The position numbers and the translations under genes were made by a program. A DNA stretch of 64,000 bases from Aurelia coerulea (taxonomy: Eukaryota; Cnidaria; Scyphozoa; Semaeostomeae; Ulmaridae): contig CM076944.1 of assembly GCA_039566865.1 (NCBI GenBank), positions 10,810,501 to 10,874,500 on the forward strand, written 5' to 3'. The notes under the pieces were generated by a model. That model searched no databases, was not told the origin of the DNA, and was given only the letters and a program-made list of their open reading frames with translations. This document shows positions 11,878 to 23,339 of this stretch, one piece after another; the first letter of the stretch is position 1; each line of letters opens with the position of its first letter.

Positions 11878-12168
11878 AACAATCACATCTTTTCCAGTCC
11901 TTTTACGAATAAACAATTAAATGTTCAAAACAAAGCCACAATACAATCCAAAACATACAAGTGACGAGAACAAACAACGCAATACACGACTGAAGACAAA
12001 TGTGTGACAGCATATTGTGACAGCAACAAAACGACACTCCATGAATTAATCAACTCATGATTGCATAAATTATTTTCCCTGAAACTCCAGAATCGCTCGG
12101 TAGCAAGCTTTTGCTCGTTGTTGCGCAGACCCTTTCTTCTTCAGAATATTGGGTCTGCGCGCAGGCTA
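11877..12168. mobile_element. 5'-truncated copy of the hAT-like MITE
   Basis: Duplicate of 8499-8790 produced by the tandem duplication, not by transposition: it lacks the left terminus and has the same right flank (CTTCATGCTCGTC). It shows that the duplication is younger than the MITE. Confidence 0.88.
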
Positions 12169-12378
12169 CTTCATGCTCGTCAAGCACGCGTTGAAAACTG
12201 AATGTTCAAAACTTCAAATACTCCACAAGGTTAAAGCTCCACAAGCAAAACTGACTTGACACTCCAGGTAACCAAAGGAAAAACAGCTGAGTGCTTTGCA
12301 GACAGAGAACTCCAGTTCTAAATTTCAGATACTTTGTGGAACTTTTTTGGTTGTGTCAAATCAAATTGAAGGGTTAAG

Positions 12379-15242
12379 AGCATAGCCGTCAAATCTTTTC
12401 TTTTGTCAAAAGATCCCGTGGGGTTCTGACTCACGCTCTGATCAGATCGCATTTTCTCCTATGATTGACCAATCAGGTGCCGTCGTTGTGTTTACTTCCG
12501 CGTTTCGCAGCAAAACTTAGGCCATTTTCGGCCGTTTTGACCACTCTCCGGAAAAAATCATTGCACGATCGGATAAATCGAATTTCGTCAAAATTTCAAT
12601 TGGAGAAGATTCTCCATGCTTTGGACCATAAATGTTTTCGGTATGGCTATGCGATCACTAAAAATAGCAGAATTGTGGCATTTTTAAGCTCAATGCAGTC
12701 ATTCATCGGTTACAGACTCTATGAGAAATGTACATCTTATTTTCATAACGAGTAAAAAAGATCGATCTTTTCGACATTTGAAATACTATTTATAGAAACT
12801 CCTCATGTCAATTTCACATTTTGGGCGGATATTATAAAAAAATATTTTATCTTTTAGAAGTCCTTCATTAGAAAATCACCCCTTTCACAGTCAAGCAACA
12901 CAGTAGCATCAAAGCAAAGTTGGGCAGTTTGCAAACTCATTGCCCATTCATGGGAGAACAACCCTATTTTGTGTAAGATTCTACAACTTTCATCCAAGAA
13001 AGAAAGCTCCTCAAAATTCTCATTTTCTGAGTAGAAAATGTTTCGTAAGAGTTTCTTAAAATTTCTCTCAAATTTCTATCGGTGGTGTAGGATCTCTGGG
13101 ATCTCTTGTGCCTTAGACAAAAATTGTGCGGCAAATTATGAAATCATGCCACAACAGTGCAGATCACATACGAAATCTCATGTAAGAAGTTACCAAACGA
13201 AAAGTGAAATTAATTTGTTTCAGTTTCCAAAATGTTATATTTACTTTAGGCTTGATTCTAATAGAAAAGTTTCTTGTAATGTTCCAAAATTTTCAAAATT
13301 CAAACTGACAGTTTGTCGACGTTCATTCAGAACCACATTTTGAACCAATGAATTGTTAAAAAACGAAATAATAACAAAAATCATTGCTTTTTAGTAATAG
13401 TTCGAGTTGGTAATGCAACTTCTGGTTGAAAACATTTTTTGCAACTCATAACTTACTTTGAAAAAGTTCCTTAAATTTGAAATAACCTTTCATCGCTTCT
13501 AATAGAGTTTCTTAATTTATGGAAGAGGCAGCAACGGTTTCCTTCAAGCAGTTTCCTGCAGAAAAAGTGTATGCTGTTGCATTGATAGAGGTCCGCTATC
13601 ATAGGAAAAATGTCAAGAAACTGAACTCTCAGGTCACATAGAATATAAAATCTTTGAAAATGGAACATAATAACTTCACTTTTCTTTTAGTAATTTCTTA
13701 CATGAGACTTCGTATCTGATCTACACTGTTGTGCAGAGACGTAGGAACCGGGAGGGCACTAGGGGCACGTGCCCCCCCAAGATTTTGCAATAAACAAAGG
13801 AGTGCCCTTTATTTTTCAGGACGTGCCCCTTTAGCTCAATGAAACAAGTGCCCTTGAAGTGTTGTACCCCTCCAAGTTTGAGATGCTTCCTATGTCCCTG
13901 CTGTTGTGCCATGATTTCATAATTTGCCGCACAATTTTTATCTAAAGGTACAGGAGATCCCAGAGATCCTACACCACCGATATAAATTTGAGGGAACTTT
14001 TAAGAAACTCTTACGAAACATTTTGTACTCAGAAAATGAGAATTTTGAGGAGCTTTCTTTATTGGATGAAAGTTGTGGAATCTTACACAAAATAGGGTTG
14101 TTCTTCCATGAATGGGCAATGAGTTTGCAAACTGCCAAACTTTACTTTGATGCTACTGTGTTGCTTGACTGTGAAGGGGTGATTTTCTAACGAAGGACTT
14201 CTAAAAATTAAAATATTTTTTATGATATCCGCCCAAAGTGTGAAATTGACATGAGGAGTTTCTATAAACAGTATTTCAAATGTCGAAAAGATCGATCTTT
14301 TTTACTCGTTATGAAAATAAGATGTACATTTCTTCTTGTTATTCGTATTCGTAAGAACACTAAACCTAGCATTTCAGTTCTGTTTCATGAAGCTGCTAGC
14401 CTGCTAGACCATAAGACGATAGACATTTTTCTTGCAATAAAAGATGGGATGTGACCGATCAATTCGTACATCGTTTTGGTAATGTTATTGCCGGTTTCCA
14501 TCTGGCAACGATAGCCGCAGTTGGATAAAGGAATGGTGGCACGGTTTATCATAGATGGTTTATCGAAAGAGACATCACAAAATTGTTCTTTCTGGGCCAG
14601 AGTGGACGTACAGCTACTCCCGTAATCTTCAGCATGGCAAGTTTATGTATTAGTTATTCACCGTTGATTTATTCATATTTCTGTTCATTGGAATCGGATG
14701 TTGTTCTCACTCGACGATGGCATGTAGCTGATCATTCAAGTTCTCGCGCATATTTTTGTTGACTGTGTTATTTGCTGGTGAAACTCGCTGTAGATCGCGG
14801 CAGAAAAAGTGGATGTTTGTTATTAAATCCATCTGAGTTATGTGTATGCCCTAGTTCTTCTTCAGGTTTTCAGTTTTCTACTCTCCTTTTTGCTAATCAT
14901 AGAGTCTGTAACCGATGAATGACTGCATTGAGCTTAAAAATGCCACAATTCTGCTATTTTTAGTGATCGCAAAGCCATACCGAAAACACTTATGGTCCAA
15001 AGCATGGAGAATCATCTCCAATTGAAAGCTTGACGAAATTCGATTTATCCGATCGTGCAATGATTTTTTCCGGAGAGTGGTCAAAACGGCCGAAAATGGC
15101 CTAAGTTTTGCTGCGAAACGCGGAAGTAAACACAACGACGGCACCTGATTGGTCAATCATAGGAGAAAATGCGATCTGATCAGAGCGTGAGTCAGAACCC
15201 CACGGGATCTTTTGACAAAAGAAAAGATTTGACGGCTATGCT
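12379..15242. mobile_element. Mutator-like foldback element, copy 2 (rearranged)
   Basis: Same AGCATAGCC ends as copy 1, flanked by AGGGTTAAG on both sides (12370-12378 and 15243-15251). The left arm has lost ~556 bp after 12723. The centre (12890-13620 against 13620-14190) is itself an inverted repeat: the segment equivalent to 10340-10795 appears once on each strand. This suggests hairpin-mediated rearrangement after duplication. The 101-codon frame at 13038-13343 and the 88-codon frame at 13924-14190 are opposite-strand readings of this same segment, which argues against coding. Confidence 0.8.
13734..13900. mobile_element. hAT-like MITE (CAGAGACGTAGGAA family), copy 1
   Basis: Ends CAGAGACGTAGGAA and the complement of CAGGGACATAGGAA, with CTGTTGTG on both sides (13726-13733 and 13901-13908). 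It interrupts the foldback centre at a word that is intact in unit 1 (10530), which proves a recent insertion into unit 2 only. The C/G-rich interior includes GGGCACGTGCCC. A longer copy is at 37749-38100. Confidence 0.88.
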
Positions 15243-15276
15243 AGGGTTAAGGGTTTGTCAAACTGAAGGAATAAAC

Positions 15277-15420
15277 CGGGGGGTGTATCACTCTTCCGAC
15301 AAGGCGTACGAGATTTTTTTAAACAATAGGATTTCTAGGGACTTTTTACGGATTTTTCTTGAAAACAAAATAATTTTTGCCAAAGGTGTACGAGATTTTT
15401 TCGGAGTGATACGCCCCTCG
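15277..15420. mobile_element. CGRGGGGYG-ended MITE, copy 1, 8-bp target duplication
   Basis: Ends are CGGGGGGTGTATCACTC and the complement of CGAGGGGCGTATCACTC. GAATAAAC flanks both sides (15269-15276 and 15421-15428). The word GTACGAGATTTTTT occurs near both ends in the same orientation. A shorter relative is at 29744-29834. The 8-bp duplication suits hAT-like mobilisation. Confidence 0.82.
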
Positions 15421-15471
15421 GAATAAACGACTGGACTAAGGACTATTGCAATGAAAATCCACAAGAAAATT

Positions 15472-16138
15472 TGGCAAAACGACTGAACATTGTCCAATGA
15501 CTATTTGCTGTGCAACAGAAGTGCATGAACTTTTTTGGATCGAGAATTCAGTTTGGGAAGTCTTGGGCAAACTCCCAATAGAGCATTAAGGAACTAGAAA
15601 TATTGTTTGATTTTGTTTGTAGTTTTATTCTCGTCGTTCATTCTGCCATCAAAATTATGACATTGAAAATAAGAAAGTTTTTTCACATGAGGAAAGATTG
15701 GTATGATTTTAACTATTATTGCAAGATGAAAACGGCAAGAAAAGCCATAGAAACCCATTGAAACACAAGGAAATGGTCAAAGAGACTATGAATAAATGAG
15801 ATAACACGAAGGAGTTGACAACTGAGGACAGCGTAGCCTTAAATGAAAAGATGTGAATGAAATCATCAGCCACTAATTCATTGCAATGAGCATGCGCAAA
15901 CTGGACAATGTCCATTGGAGTGGCAAAACGACTGAACATTTTTCCTCAACACCTTCGAGCAAAAGAAACTTAATTTTGTCCATGGAACATTTTTGACTGC
16001 TTTCAAATTCGACTTAACGACACTCAACATCGCTGAACACCACCGAATAAGAATTCAGAAGGTGGCAAAACGGTGCAACATTGTACGCTGAACATTTGTT
16101 CAGTGCATCTTCAGTGCAAATGTCCAGTCATTTTGCCA
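15472..16138. mobile_element. TGGCAAAAC-ended element with repeated terminal motif
   Basis: The left end TGGCAAAACGACTGAACATT recurs internally near 15914 and, diverged, near 16063. The right end carries it inverted (GTCCAGTCATTTTGCCA). I could not find a convincing target duplication, so the superfamily is not assigned. It abuts, and may have truncated, the repeat that starts near 16145. Confidence 0.55.
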
Positions 16139-16144
16139 GGGTTT

Positions 16145-16438
16145 ACGGAACTATTTATTTTGGTAAAGGAAAGCCTTAACATATTTTTTACTGTATTTTG
16201 ACTTGTTTCCTGCATCATATTACTCGGAAGGTACTTGAGTAATTAATGTGTAAACATTGGAAAGGTTTCAAAAACCTTGTTTTGAAATGTTCAAGAGGTC
16301 TTAGGTAGCAAACATGAAGATCGTTATGGAGCCTTCAAGAAACCCGTAAGGAACTCTGAGCACTAAAATTCTGATAATTCTAGGAAACTTTCAGCAGCTA
16401 CTGGTCAACATTCTTAGTCTCTTATAAAAAAATACGTG
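16145..16438 (-). mobile_element. CACGTATTTT-family MITE, truncated, minus orientation
   Basis: The sequence reads as the family on the minus strand, ending with ATAAAAAAATACGTG before TA at 16439-16440. Recognisable blocks are the TTTACTGTATTTTGACTTGTTTCCTG part and TCATATTACTCG. The other terminus is missing next to 16138. Confidence 0.65.
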
Positions 16439-16439
16439 T

Positions 16440-17635
16440 AGCAGGAATATGATAGAATCAAAAGTCACCGACATGCGGATTCATACCATATACCGTGTAT
16501 ACAGAAGAGAACAGTGTGCTTATTTGTATTTGATTGCTTCAAATTCATAAATTCCTTCGAGAGAAAAATAAATGGTCAAAATGCAAAGAAAGGGCAAGAA
16601 AGCAACTTAACTATAAACTTCCCAAAGAGAGATGATTGAATTTGGTCATCAAAGTTTTCCTGTGATTGCTCCAAATGTTTACAACGATACTTCTAATTTG
16701 GTAAGAACATCAAACGGCAAAAGTTAATTTAGGACTCATCAACATGATCTTATTTAATTTCATCTGCCATCACCTTAACTTTGATGGATTCAAGTTCGTT
16801 ATCCTTGTAAGCAATATTGCTTTCGAGCTGGTAAACTGTTTTAAGGGTCCCATTCCTTTCCCGTTGATTAGAAAGGACGTCTTGCTAGAGTGTGCCCCAT
16901 GCTTTCTCATATCAGTAGCAACCCAGTGGTTTCCTTTTACTGGATTCCCGTATTATCGCATTAAAACGCCATAAATCAACCAGAAACTGGCTACTTTTAT
17001 TGCTTCTGGTGATCTCTCCTTTCCGGACTTCTGGTTTAATGAAAAGCACACAAGGCGTTTTATCGATTGTGGCTTTGGAACCATCTTGTCAACTTAACTA
17101 CAACCTTATTGTGGGATGGTCGGTCTTCGTCACATTAGCACCAATTTAGTATTGCCTTATAACGGAATTGTGACATAGTTTGTGGCTCTCTCGACTATTT
17201 TATCGTAACCAATATTAATTGATCTCCGAGATGTAATTGCTTGTTACAATGAGATTGAACGCGATGACATCATAGTTACAGGACACGCCGCCTACACATG
17301 TGAAAATGGAGAATGATGCTCCACCCAGCTAATGGGATTCAAGCAGATAAGTAACAATATTCTAACAGTGATTATGCAAAATTTAAATTCATAAATTATT
17401 TCACAGAAATTAATTGTTTAGACAACTCTCGCTTCCAATTATTGTTTTTCCCAACTGCAAATAATCTGTATTTTGAAATGTTTGTTACCTCTCTTTCTTA
17501 AATCAATTCAGTAAGAAAGTTTAGATAGTATTTAGCCATTAGAGCTTGCTTGCTCATTTCAAGTTAACTTCAAAGAACATGGAAATATGACCTCAAAGAG
17601 GATGGTTAACCTTCTGCTTCTTTTGTTTGTTGCAG
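16440..17635. other. no gene or repeat recognised
   Basis: AT-rich DNA. A 76-codon frame at 16744-16974 has no recognisable motif. Nothing else is supported. Confidence 0.45.
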
Positions 17636-17639
17636 ATGT

Positions 17640-19645
17640 TACTTGACATTCTATTGGTAGATTATGTAGACCAATTTGATTGTGTTGATTGAAAATTGAT
17701 TGAATTGTTTGATCTCTGATATCACATGAACTTATATTGGTAGATGGTGCTGATTGATTTGATTGTGTTGATTGAAAATTGATTGAATTGTTTGATCGCT
17801 GATGTCACATGAAATTATATTGGCAGATGGTGCTGATTGATTTGATTGTGTTGATTAAACATTGATTGAATTCTTTGAGCTCTGATGTCACATGAAATTA
17901 TATTGGTAGATGGTGCTGATTGATTTGATTGTGTTGATCAAAGATTGGTTGAATTCTTTGATCTCTGATGTCATAAGCCAATATAATTGTAGATAGTGTT
18001 GATTGAACACCGATTGAATTGATTGATGTCACATGACATTCTTCTTGCAGACTTGGTTGATTTATTCAATTATGTTGATTGGAAATAGATCAAATTGATT
18101 GATCTTAAATCACACATGATCTTCTAATTGCAGATTCTGTTGACTGATTTGATTCTGTTGATTGAACACAGATTGAGTTGATTGATGTCACATGAAATTC
18201 TAATTGCAGACTTTGTTGATTGAATTGATTGTGTTGATTGGAAACTGATCAAATTGATTGATCTTAAATCGCACATGATATTCTAATTGCAGATTTTATT
18301 GGCTGATTTGATTGTGTTGATTAAACACTGATTGATGTGATTGATCTTAGATCTCACATGATATTCTAATTGCAGATTTTATTGACTGATTTGATTGTGT
18401 TGATTGAACCCTGATTGAATGGAACGATCTTGATCTCACATGAAATTGTAATTGTAGATTTTGTTGACTGATTTGATTGTGTTGATTGAACACAGATTGA
18501 GTTGATTGATGTCACATGACATTCTAATTGTAGATTTTGTTGACTGATTTGATTGTGTTGATTGGAAATTGATCGAATTGATTGATCTTAGATCTCACAT
18601 GATATTCTAATTGCAGATTTTATTGACTGATTTGATTGTGTTGATTGAACCCTGATTGATGTGATTGATCTCTGATGTCACATGACATTGTAACTGAAGA
18701 TTGTGTTGACTGGTATGATTGTGTTGATTAAAAACTGATTAAATGGAATGATCTTGATCTCACATGAAATTGTAATTGTAGATTTTGTTGACTGATTTGA
18801 TTGTGTTGATTGAACACAGATTGAGTTGATTGATGTCACATGAAATTCTAATTGCAGACTTTGTTGATTGATTTGATTGTGTTGATTGGAAATTGATCGA
18901 ATTGATTGATCTTAGATCTCACATGATACTAAAATTGCAGATTTTATTGGCTGACTTTGATTGTGTTGCTTGAGCACTGATTGATGTGATTGATCTCTGA
19001 TGTCACATGATATTCTAATGGCAGATTTTGTTGACTGATTTGATTGTGTTGATTGGAAATTGATCGAATTGATTTATCTTAGATCTCACATGATATTCTA
19101 ATTGCAGATTTTATTGACTGATTTGATTGTGTTGATTGAACCCTGATTGATGTGATTGATCTCTGATGTCACATGACATTGTAATTGAAGATTGTGTTGA
19201 TTGATTTGATTGTGTTGATCGAACACTGATTGAATTGATTGATGAGTGATGTTGATGGGAAATTGATCAAATTGATTGATCTTAGATCTCACATGATACT
19301 AAAATTGCAGATTTTATTGGCTGATATGATTGTGTTTATTGAAAACTGATTGAATGGAATGATCTTGATCTCACATGAAACTGTAATTGTAGATTTTGTT
19401 GACTGATTTGATTGTGTTGATTGAACACAGATTGAGTTGATTGATGTCACATGACATTCTAATTGTAGATTTTGTTGACTGATTTGATTGTGTTGATTGG
19501 AAATTGATCGAATTGATTGATCTTAGATCTCACATGATACCACAATTGCAGATTTTGTTGACTGATTTGATTGTGTTGACTGAACACACTGATTGAATTG
19601 ATTGATCTTAGATCTCAAATGAAATTTTAATTGTACATTGTTCTA
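17640..19645 (+). repeat. satellite of ~83-bp monomers, about 24 copies
   Basis: The word TGATTTGATTGTGTTGATTG recurs at intervals of roughly 75-90 bases across 2 kb. Each monomer also carries CTCACATGA or GTCACATGA, then an ATTGCAGATTTTGTTGAC-type word. Monomers from about 18,300 on are alike enough to suggest higher-order blocks. For example, monomers with TTAGATCTCACATGATATT alternate with ones with GATGTCACATGACATT. No ORF spans the array. Confidence 0.9.
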
Positions 19646-19654
19646 TTTTTTATA

Positions 19655-20048
19655 CCAAATGAGTCAGAAAATATATCCACTCTTTGAAAAATCATTTGAC
19701 CAATGTGACAAAAAATGTAAGACTAATTTGAAAAATTACTTCTTCCTGCGTAACTGAGGGATTAATTTAATTTTGAGAAATGGTTCATCAGTCAAAATGT
19801 AGATCTCAAACAGTCAAAACGTGCACGATAGTGAACAGGCCATTCTTGCTGGTTAGTAGACATGAAGAAATATAGCTTTTGGTAAATTCCCAACTTTAGA
19901 AGGGAGGAAGGCAGCTAAAATTATGATAAAATCTTGAAAATTAAATTGAAGCTACAGTAAGATGGTGGATTTATTATTTTACAAATTGGTTGCGTTGCTT
20001 TCCCCATAAAAAATTTAAACAGTGGATACATCTTCCTGACTCATGTGG
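19655..20048. mobile_element. TGAGTCAG-ended MITE with TA target duplication
   Basis: The left end CCAAATGAGTCAG and right end complement CCACATGAGTCAG are followed by a shared ATCCACT word. TA lies at 19653-19654 and 20049-20050. It starts just after the satellite and belongs to the same end-type as the elements at 24736 and 38419. Confidence 0.75.
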
Positions 20049-20365
20049 TATTGAGTGAAAGACTTTGCTAGTGAGCTTTAGGTTTTAGGGGGTGTTTCTG
20101 ATAAGTCTACCAGTGTATTGAGGATTTATCAATTTTCTTTTGGAGCGTGGCTATATGATGATCAATACATACGCAATGATGATCAATTCATAATGAATTT
20201 TCAATCATCATGCACACTAAAATATGATTGATCAACCTTCAATATTCTATGCAGACCAATTCTTCAGAAGCCTTTCCTACAATTATCTATCCACGTATGT
20301 TTAGTCAAGCAATGATACAGCACAATATACATTGTCATGTGACATCCAAGAAGCAACAGGAACTA

Positions 20366-21037
20366 GCCCTGTCCACAAGTTGCTCGAAATATCTCGAAAA
20401 GTTGCTCATGATGTCCTGAAAAGTTGCTCAAAAGTTGCCACTTTTTCAAAAAGTTGCTCAAAAGTTGCCCCATTTATTGTCATTTTTTTAAGGCCAAGCC
20501 AAGTACTATAGATGAATGAATAATTGACAAATGTGCATGCGATTAGTGCCAAGGATGCTTCGAGAAGTGTCTTTTTATTCATTTCAACATTTTCTCTTAA
20601 GAGGCAACTGCAGCTTCCTGGAAGTTTTAGCCTGGTGACGATAACACTGGTGGAACCATGAAACACATATTCAGTATTTCAGTATTTCAGCAGGAACCAT
20701 TTGTTGCTTTTAAACAACAACAACCACAACAACAAAATTAAATGATGATTAATGATAATCATCGTCATCGCACTGATCATAGTCACAAATCGTTAATTTC
20801 AAAGACCAGTTCTTCACAAACCAAAACGTTCAATCCCAGCCTGACCAGAAAACAGATCCTTTCCATGTCTAATTTTCATTACTGTTGCAGAGAATAAACA
20901 AAATATCATATAAATTGTTCTAATATTGCTGAAATAAGGACAAGTTTCTCAATGTTGCAAAAGTTGCCAAAATTCCTAAAAGTTGCTCAAAAGACATCAA
21001 GTTGCCCGAAAGTTGCAGGGCAACTTGTGGACAGGGC
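20366..21037. mobile_element. GCCCTGTCCACAAGTTGC-ended MITE with many AAGTTGC repeats
   Basis: The ends GCCCTGTCCACAAGTTGC are inverted copies, with TA at 20364-20365 and 21038-21039. AAGTTGC, the inner part of the terminus, is repeated about ten times in direct orientation, clustered in the outer ~110 bp on each side (20370-20470 and 20940-21020). The centre is unrelated AT-rich DNA. It is non-coding. Confidence 0.85.
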
Positions 21038-21787
21038 TAACAGGCGCTGATGACCAACCATCTTCTTTGAGATCGTCTTGAAGTGAGCTTGAATAGCACG
21101 ATAGATTAGGCACTGTCTAACATTCTCAAAATTGCATTTGATTAAAAAGTTCCAGGTACATTCGAAATCACACTCTGATGAGGACACAAGTCCAAAAAGC
21201 CTCAATGCCTTGAAATATATCTTAGTAGTGTATTTTGTCGTCCGATCTCTCTACATCATGTTAAATTAAAATGTTAAATCAAGATGTAGAAAGCTTGCAA
21301 AAAATTTCCGAAGACAGTCAGAATTCTGAAGCATTTCACAAGTTGCAAAGCTGAACACAACGTCATCATCGTGGAAAATTCAAAAATACCTGACAAAATG
21401 TGATTGAATGAAGCATTTTTACATCTAAAATCAGGAAAAATGGAAAAATTATTGATGATAGCTTCAAATCGTAAAAGGACGTAGCTTGGTGTAGATCTTA
21501 AGGGTTATTTGCTACCATTAAAAGTTTGATAATGGCTTTTACGTGTGACAATGTTTCATAGAAACTTATGGTTTGATAATTGCTCCAAAAACATTAAATG
21601 CAACTTTAAAATGAGGCTGAGCATCATCTTATTCATAAGTCAAATCATGATCAAGATGTGGCTGAGTAAAGAATATCTTCATCTTCAGGAGAATCACCAA
21701 AATTTAATTATTTGGCGATCTTTGAAAATGTAGTTATCTCCAGGTCCAATTGTCAAAATGAAATTGTTAGACGAACGTTGTTTCTTC

Positions 21788-21982
21788 TACCGTGTGAGTC
21801 GGAAAAATGCATCCACAGTTTGCAAGCACTTACAGGAAAAAGCATGCAACCAATGTGTACAATCTTAAATTCTTCATCTTACTGCTGCTTCAACTTAATT
21901 TTAAAAAATTTTCCCATGATTTAAGCAGTATAAGTTCCTTCTCAAATTAGGAATTAGCTGACAGTCTTATTTCTTCATCCCA
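21788..21982. mobile_element. truncated GTGAGTCGG-ended MITE
   Basis: The GTGTGAGTCGGAAAAATGCA word resembles the left terminus of the TGAGTCAG elements, and CAACCAATGTG recalls 19695. The right part is lost where the G-tract element begins. Confidence 0.4.
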
Positions 21983-22339
21983 GGGGGGGGGGGGGGGGTA
22001 CTTCATTGTGAACGTGGTTCGACCTGAATCTGGACTTTGAGAGAAAAGGACGCATTTGCATGATAGAATGTTCAAGATTTGCGAACCCATTTGCATGAAT
22101 ATCTGGAAATTTCTGACCCATATGTTTGAATTTGTCGATTTGAAACAAAGGAAATGTCAATTGTTTGGTGCGGATTGTCATTATGGGACTCATTGATAAG
22201 AACATTCTCAAAATGCTACCCATCTACCTTAAATCTGGTTAAAAGAGACCCATATGTAGGAGATTTCAAATGAAAATGCCCATCCATATGAGTGGCATGC
22301 CCAATATCATTCAACAATGAAGTACAACCCCCCCCCCCC
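21983..22339. mobile_element. G-tract/C-tract-ended inverted-repeat element
   Basis: Sixteen G followed by TACTTCATTGT on the left pairs with ACAATGAAGTACAA followed by twelve C on the right. This is an inverted terminal repeat anchored on homopolymer tracts. The interior repeats the CCCAT-ATG/TTTG words. No convincing target duplication was found. Confidence 0.6.
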
Positions 22340-23128
22340 GTGTTCATGATATACCCAAAAACAAATGAAGATTAGCTAGTCTGTTCACAATGATAGGAAA
22401 GCATAGCTACATTTCAACAGTTTCCATATCAGAACATAGAAGTGCCTGAGCTACGACAAGCATATTACTTTAATTGTTGTCACTGTTGAGGCATGAAACA
22501 AATTGAGCCAACCACCTATAGCTTCAGAAAAAGCCAACGGAAGCACATGCTTGGGAATTCTTTATTTGAGATTAAGGAAATCAATAATTTGCAATTTCAT
22601 ATGGGAAAAATGTGAGTCCTATACGACATAAGATCTTCACCAAGGACCCAGAAAATACCAACAGACTTGGTAGTGTGGCACACCAGTACCGTTTCCTTGT
22701 AATTTCTTTCATTGTATGCTTCAAAATTATCTAGCTTCTGAAAGCGCAAATTTCCACTATTTCAAAGCCATTTTAATGCATTGCAATACAGTAAGAGCCC
22801 AAAAAATATAAACCACTTTTTTCAGAACGGCCTGCCTAGTTTTCTATCAAAACTTGCAGAAATTTTTTATATGAGGGTACCAATTCTCAACAAAACCAGC
22901 ATGAGGTTTTTTAAAATGGTGTATGTTGTTGAGGCATGATGTTTGGCGGGTTCTTACTGCCTGTTTCAAATTAATTTAGTCCTTAAATAGAAATGCACAT
23001 GATCTCTTCATAAGTTGCAAATTTTCTTACTCATTCAGGATCTGTTTGAAGGGTAAGAAAGTCCTAAGTTGGGATATGAACTTCTTTGAAGGTAGATTAG
23101 ATGGGATTTACACCATTCAAAAAACAGG
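22340..23128. other. no gene or repeat recognised
   Basis: AT-rich sequence without supportable frames or repeats. Confidence 0.4.
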
Positions 23129-23338
23129 AGTCGTGGTGTTGTGGCGCAGTGGTGTAATCCTCTGACATTGCAGCCAGAACAGTCAGGTGGATCGGGTTCG
23201 ATCTCAGGTAGGGGTAGAGCCCCATCATTACAGCGTCATTACAAAGAGTCGCGGACTCGATTAGGCCTATTCTACTTCTGCGATTCCAGCGCTTGGCGCT
23301 AAAAACCGCAACTTTACCTTCACCTTCACCTTCAGTCC
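23129..23338 (+). mobile_element. tRNA-derived SINE
   Basis: An RNA polymerase III-type head is visible. The A-box-like word TGGCGCAGTGG (23142-23152) fits the tRNA A-box pattern. About 60 bases on, GGTTCGATCTC resembles a B box (GGTTCGANNCC) with one change. The head is followed by a ~100-bp unrelated body and a CCTTCA/CTTCAC microsatellite tail near 23318-23335. This head-body-tail order is that of a SINE rather than a functional tRNA gene, because the 3' acceptor side cannot be folded. I could not identify a target duplication. Confidence 0.7.
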
Positions 23339-23339
23339 T

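Larger units (their letters stand above)
11877..15242 (+). repeat. 3.38-kb tandem duplication, unit 2
   Basis: Second unit, from the TAACAATCACATC junction to the right end of foldback element 2. It is nearly identical to unit 1 in its outer parts, but the interior is rearranged. About 556 bp of the left arm (the equivalent of 9356-9910) is missing, the central segment appears in inverted orientation and is partly doubled, and a 167-bp hAT MITE has been added. Confidence 0.85.

Noticed and set aside
9087..15156. Four copies of an 87-codon frame (MTNQVPSLCLL...) as a conserved small protein
   Set aside because: The copies are the four arms of two duplicated hairpins, so conservation is due to recent copying. 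No zinc-finger or transposase motif is visible.
17640..19645. Multi-exon gene with repeated ATTGCAG acceptor-like words
   Set aside because: The words are part of a satellite monomer; no open exons follow them.
23129..23210. Functional tRNA gene
   Set aside because: The B box deviates and no acceptor stem closes the structure; the body and tail indicate a SINE.
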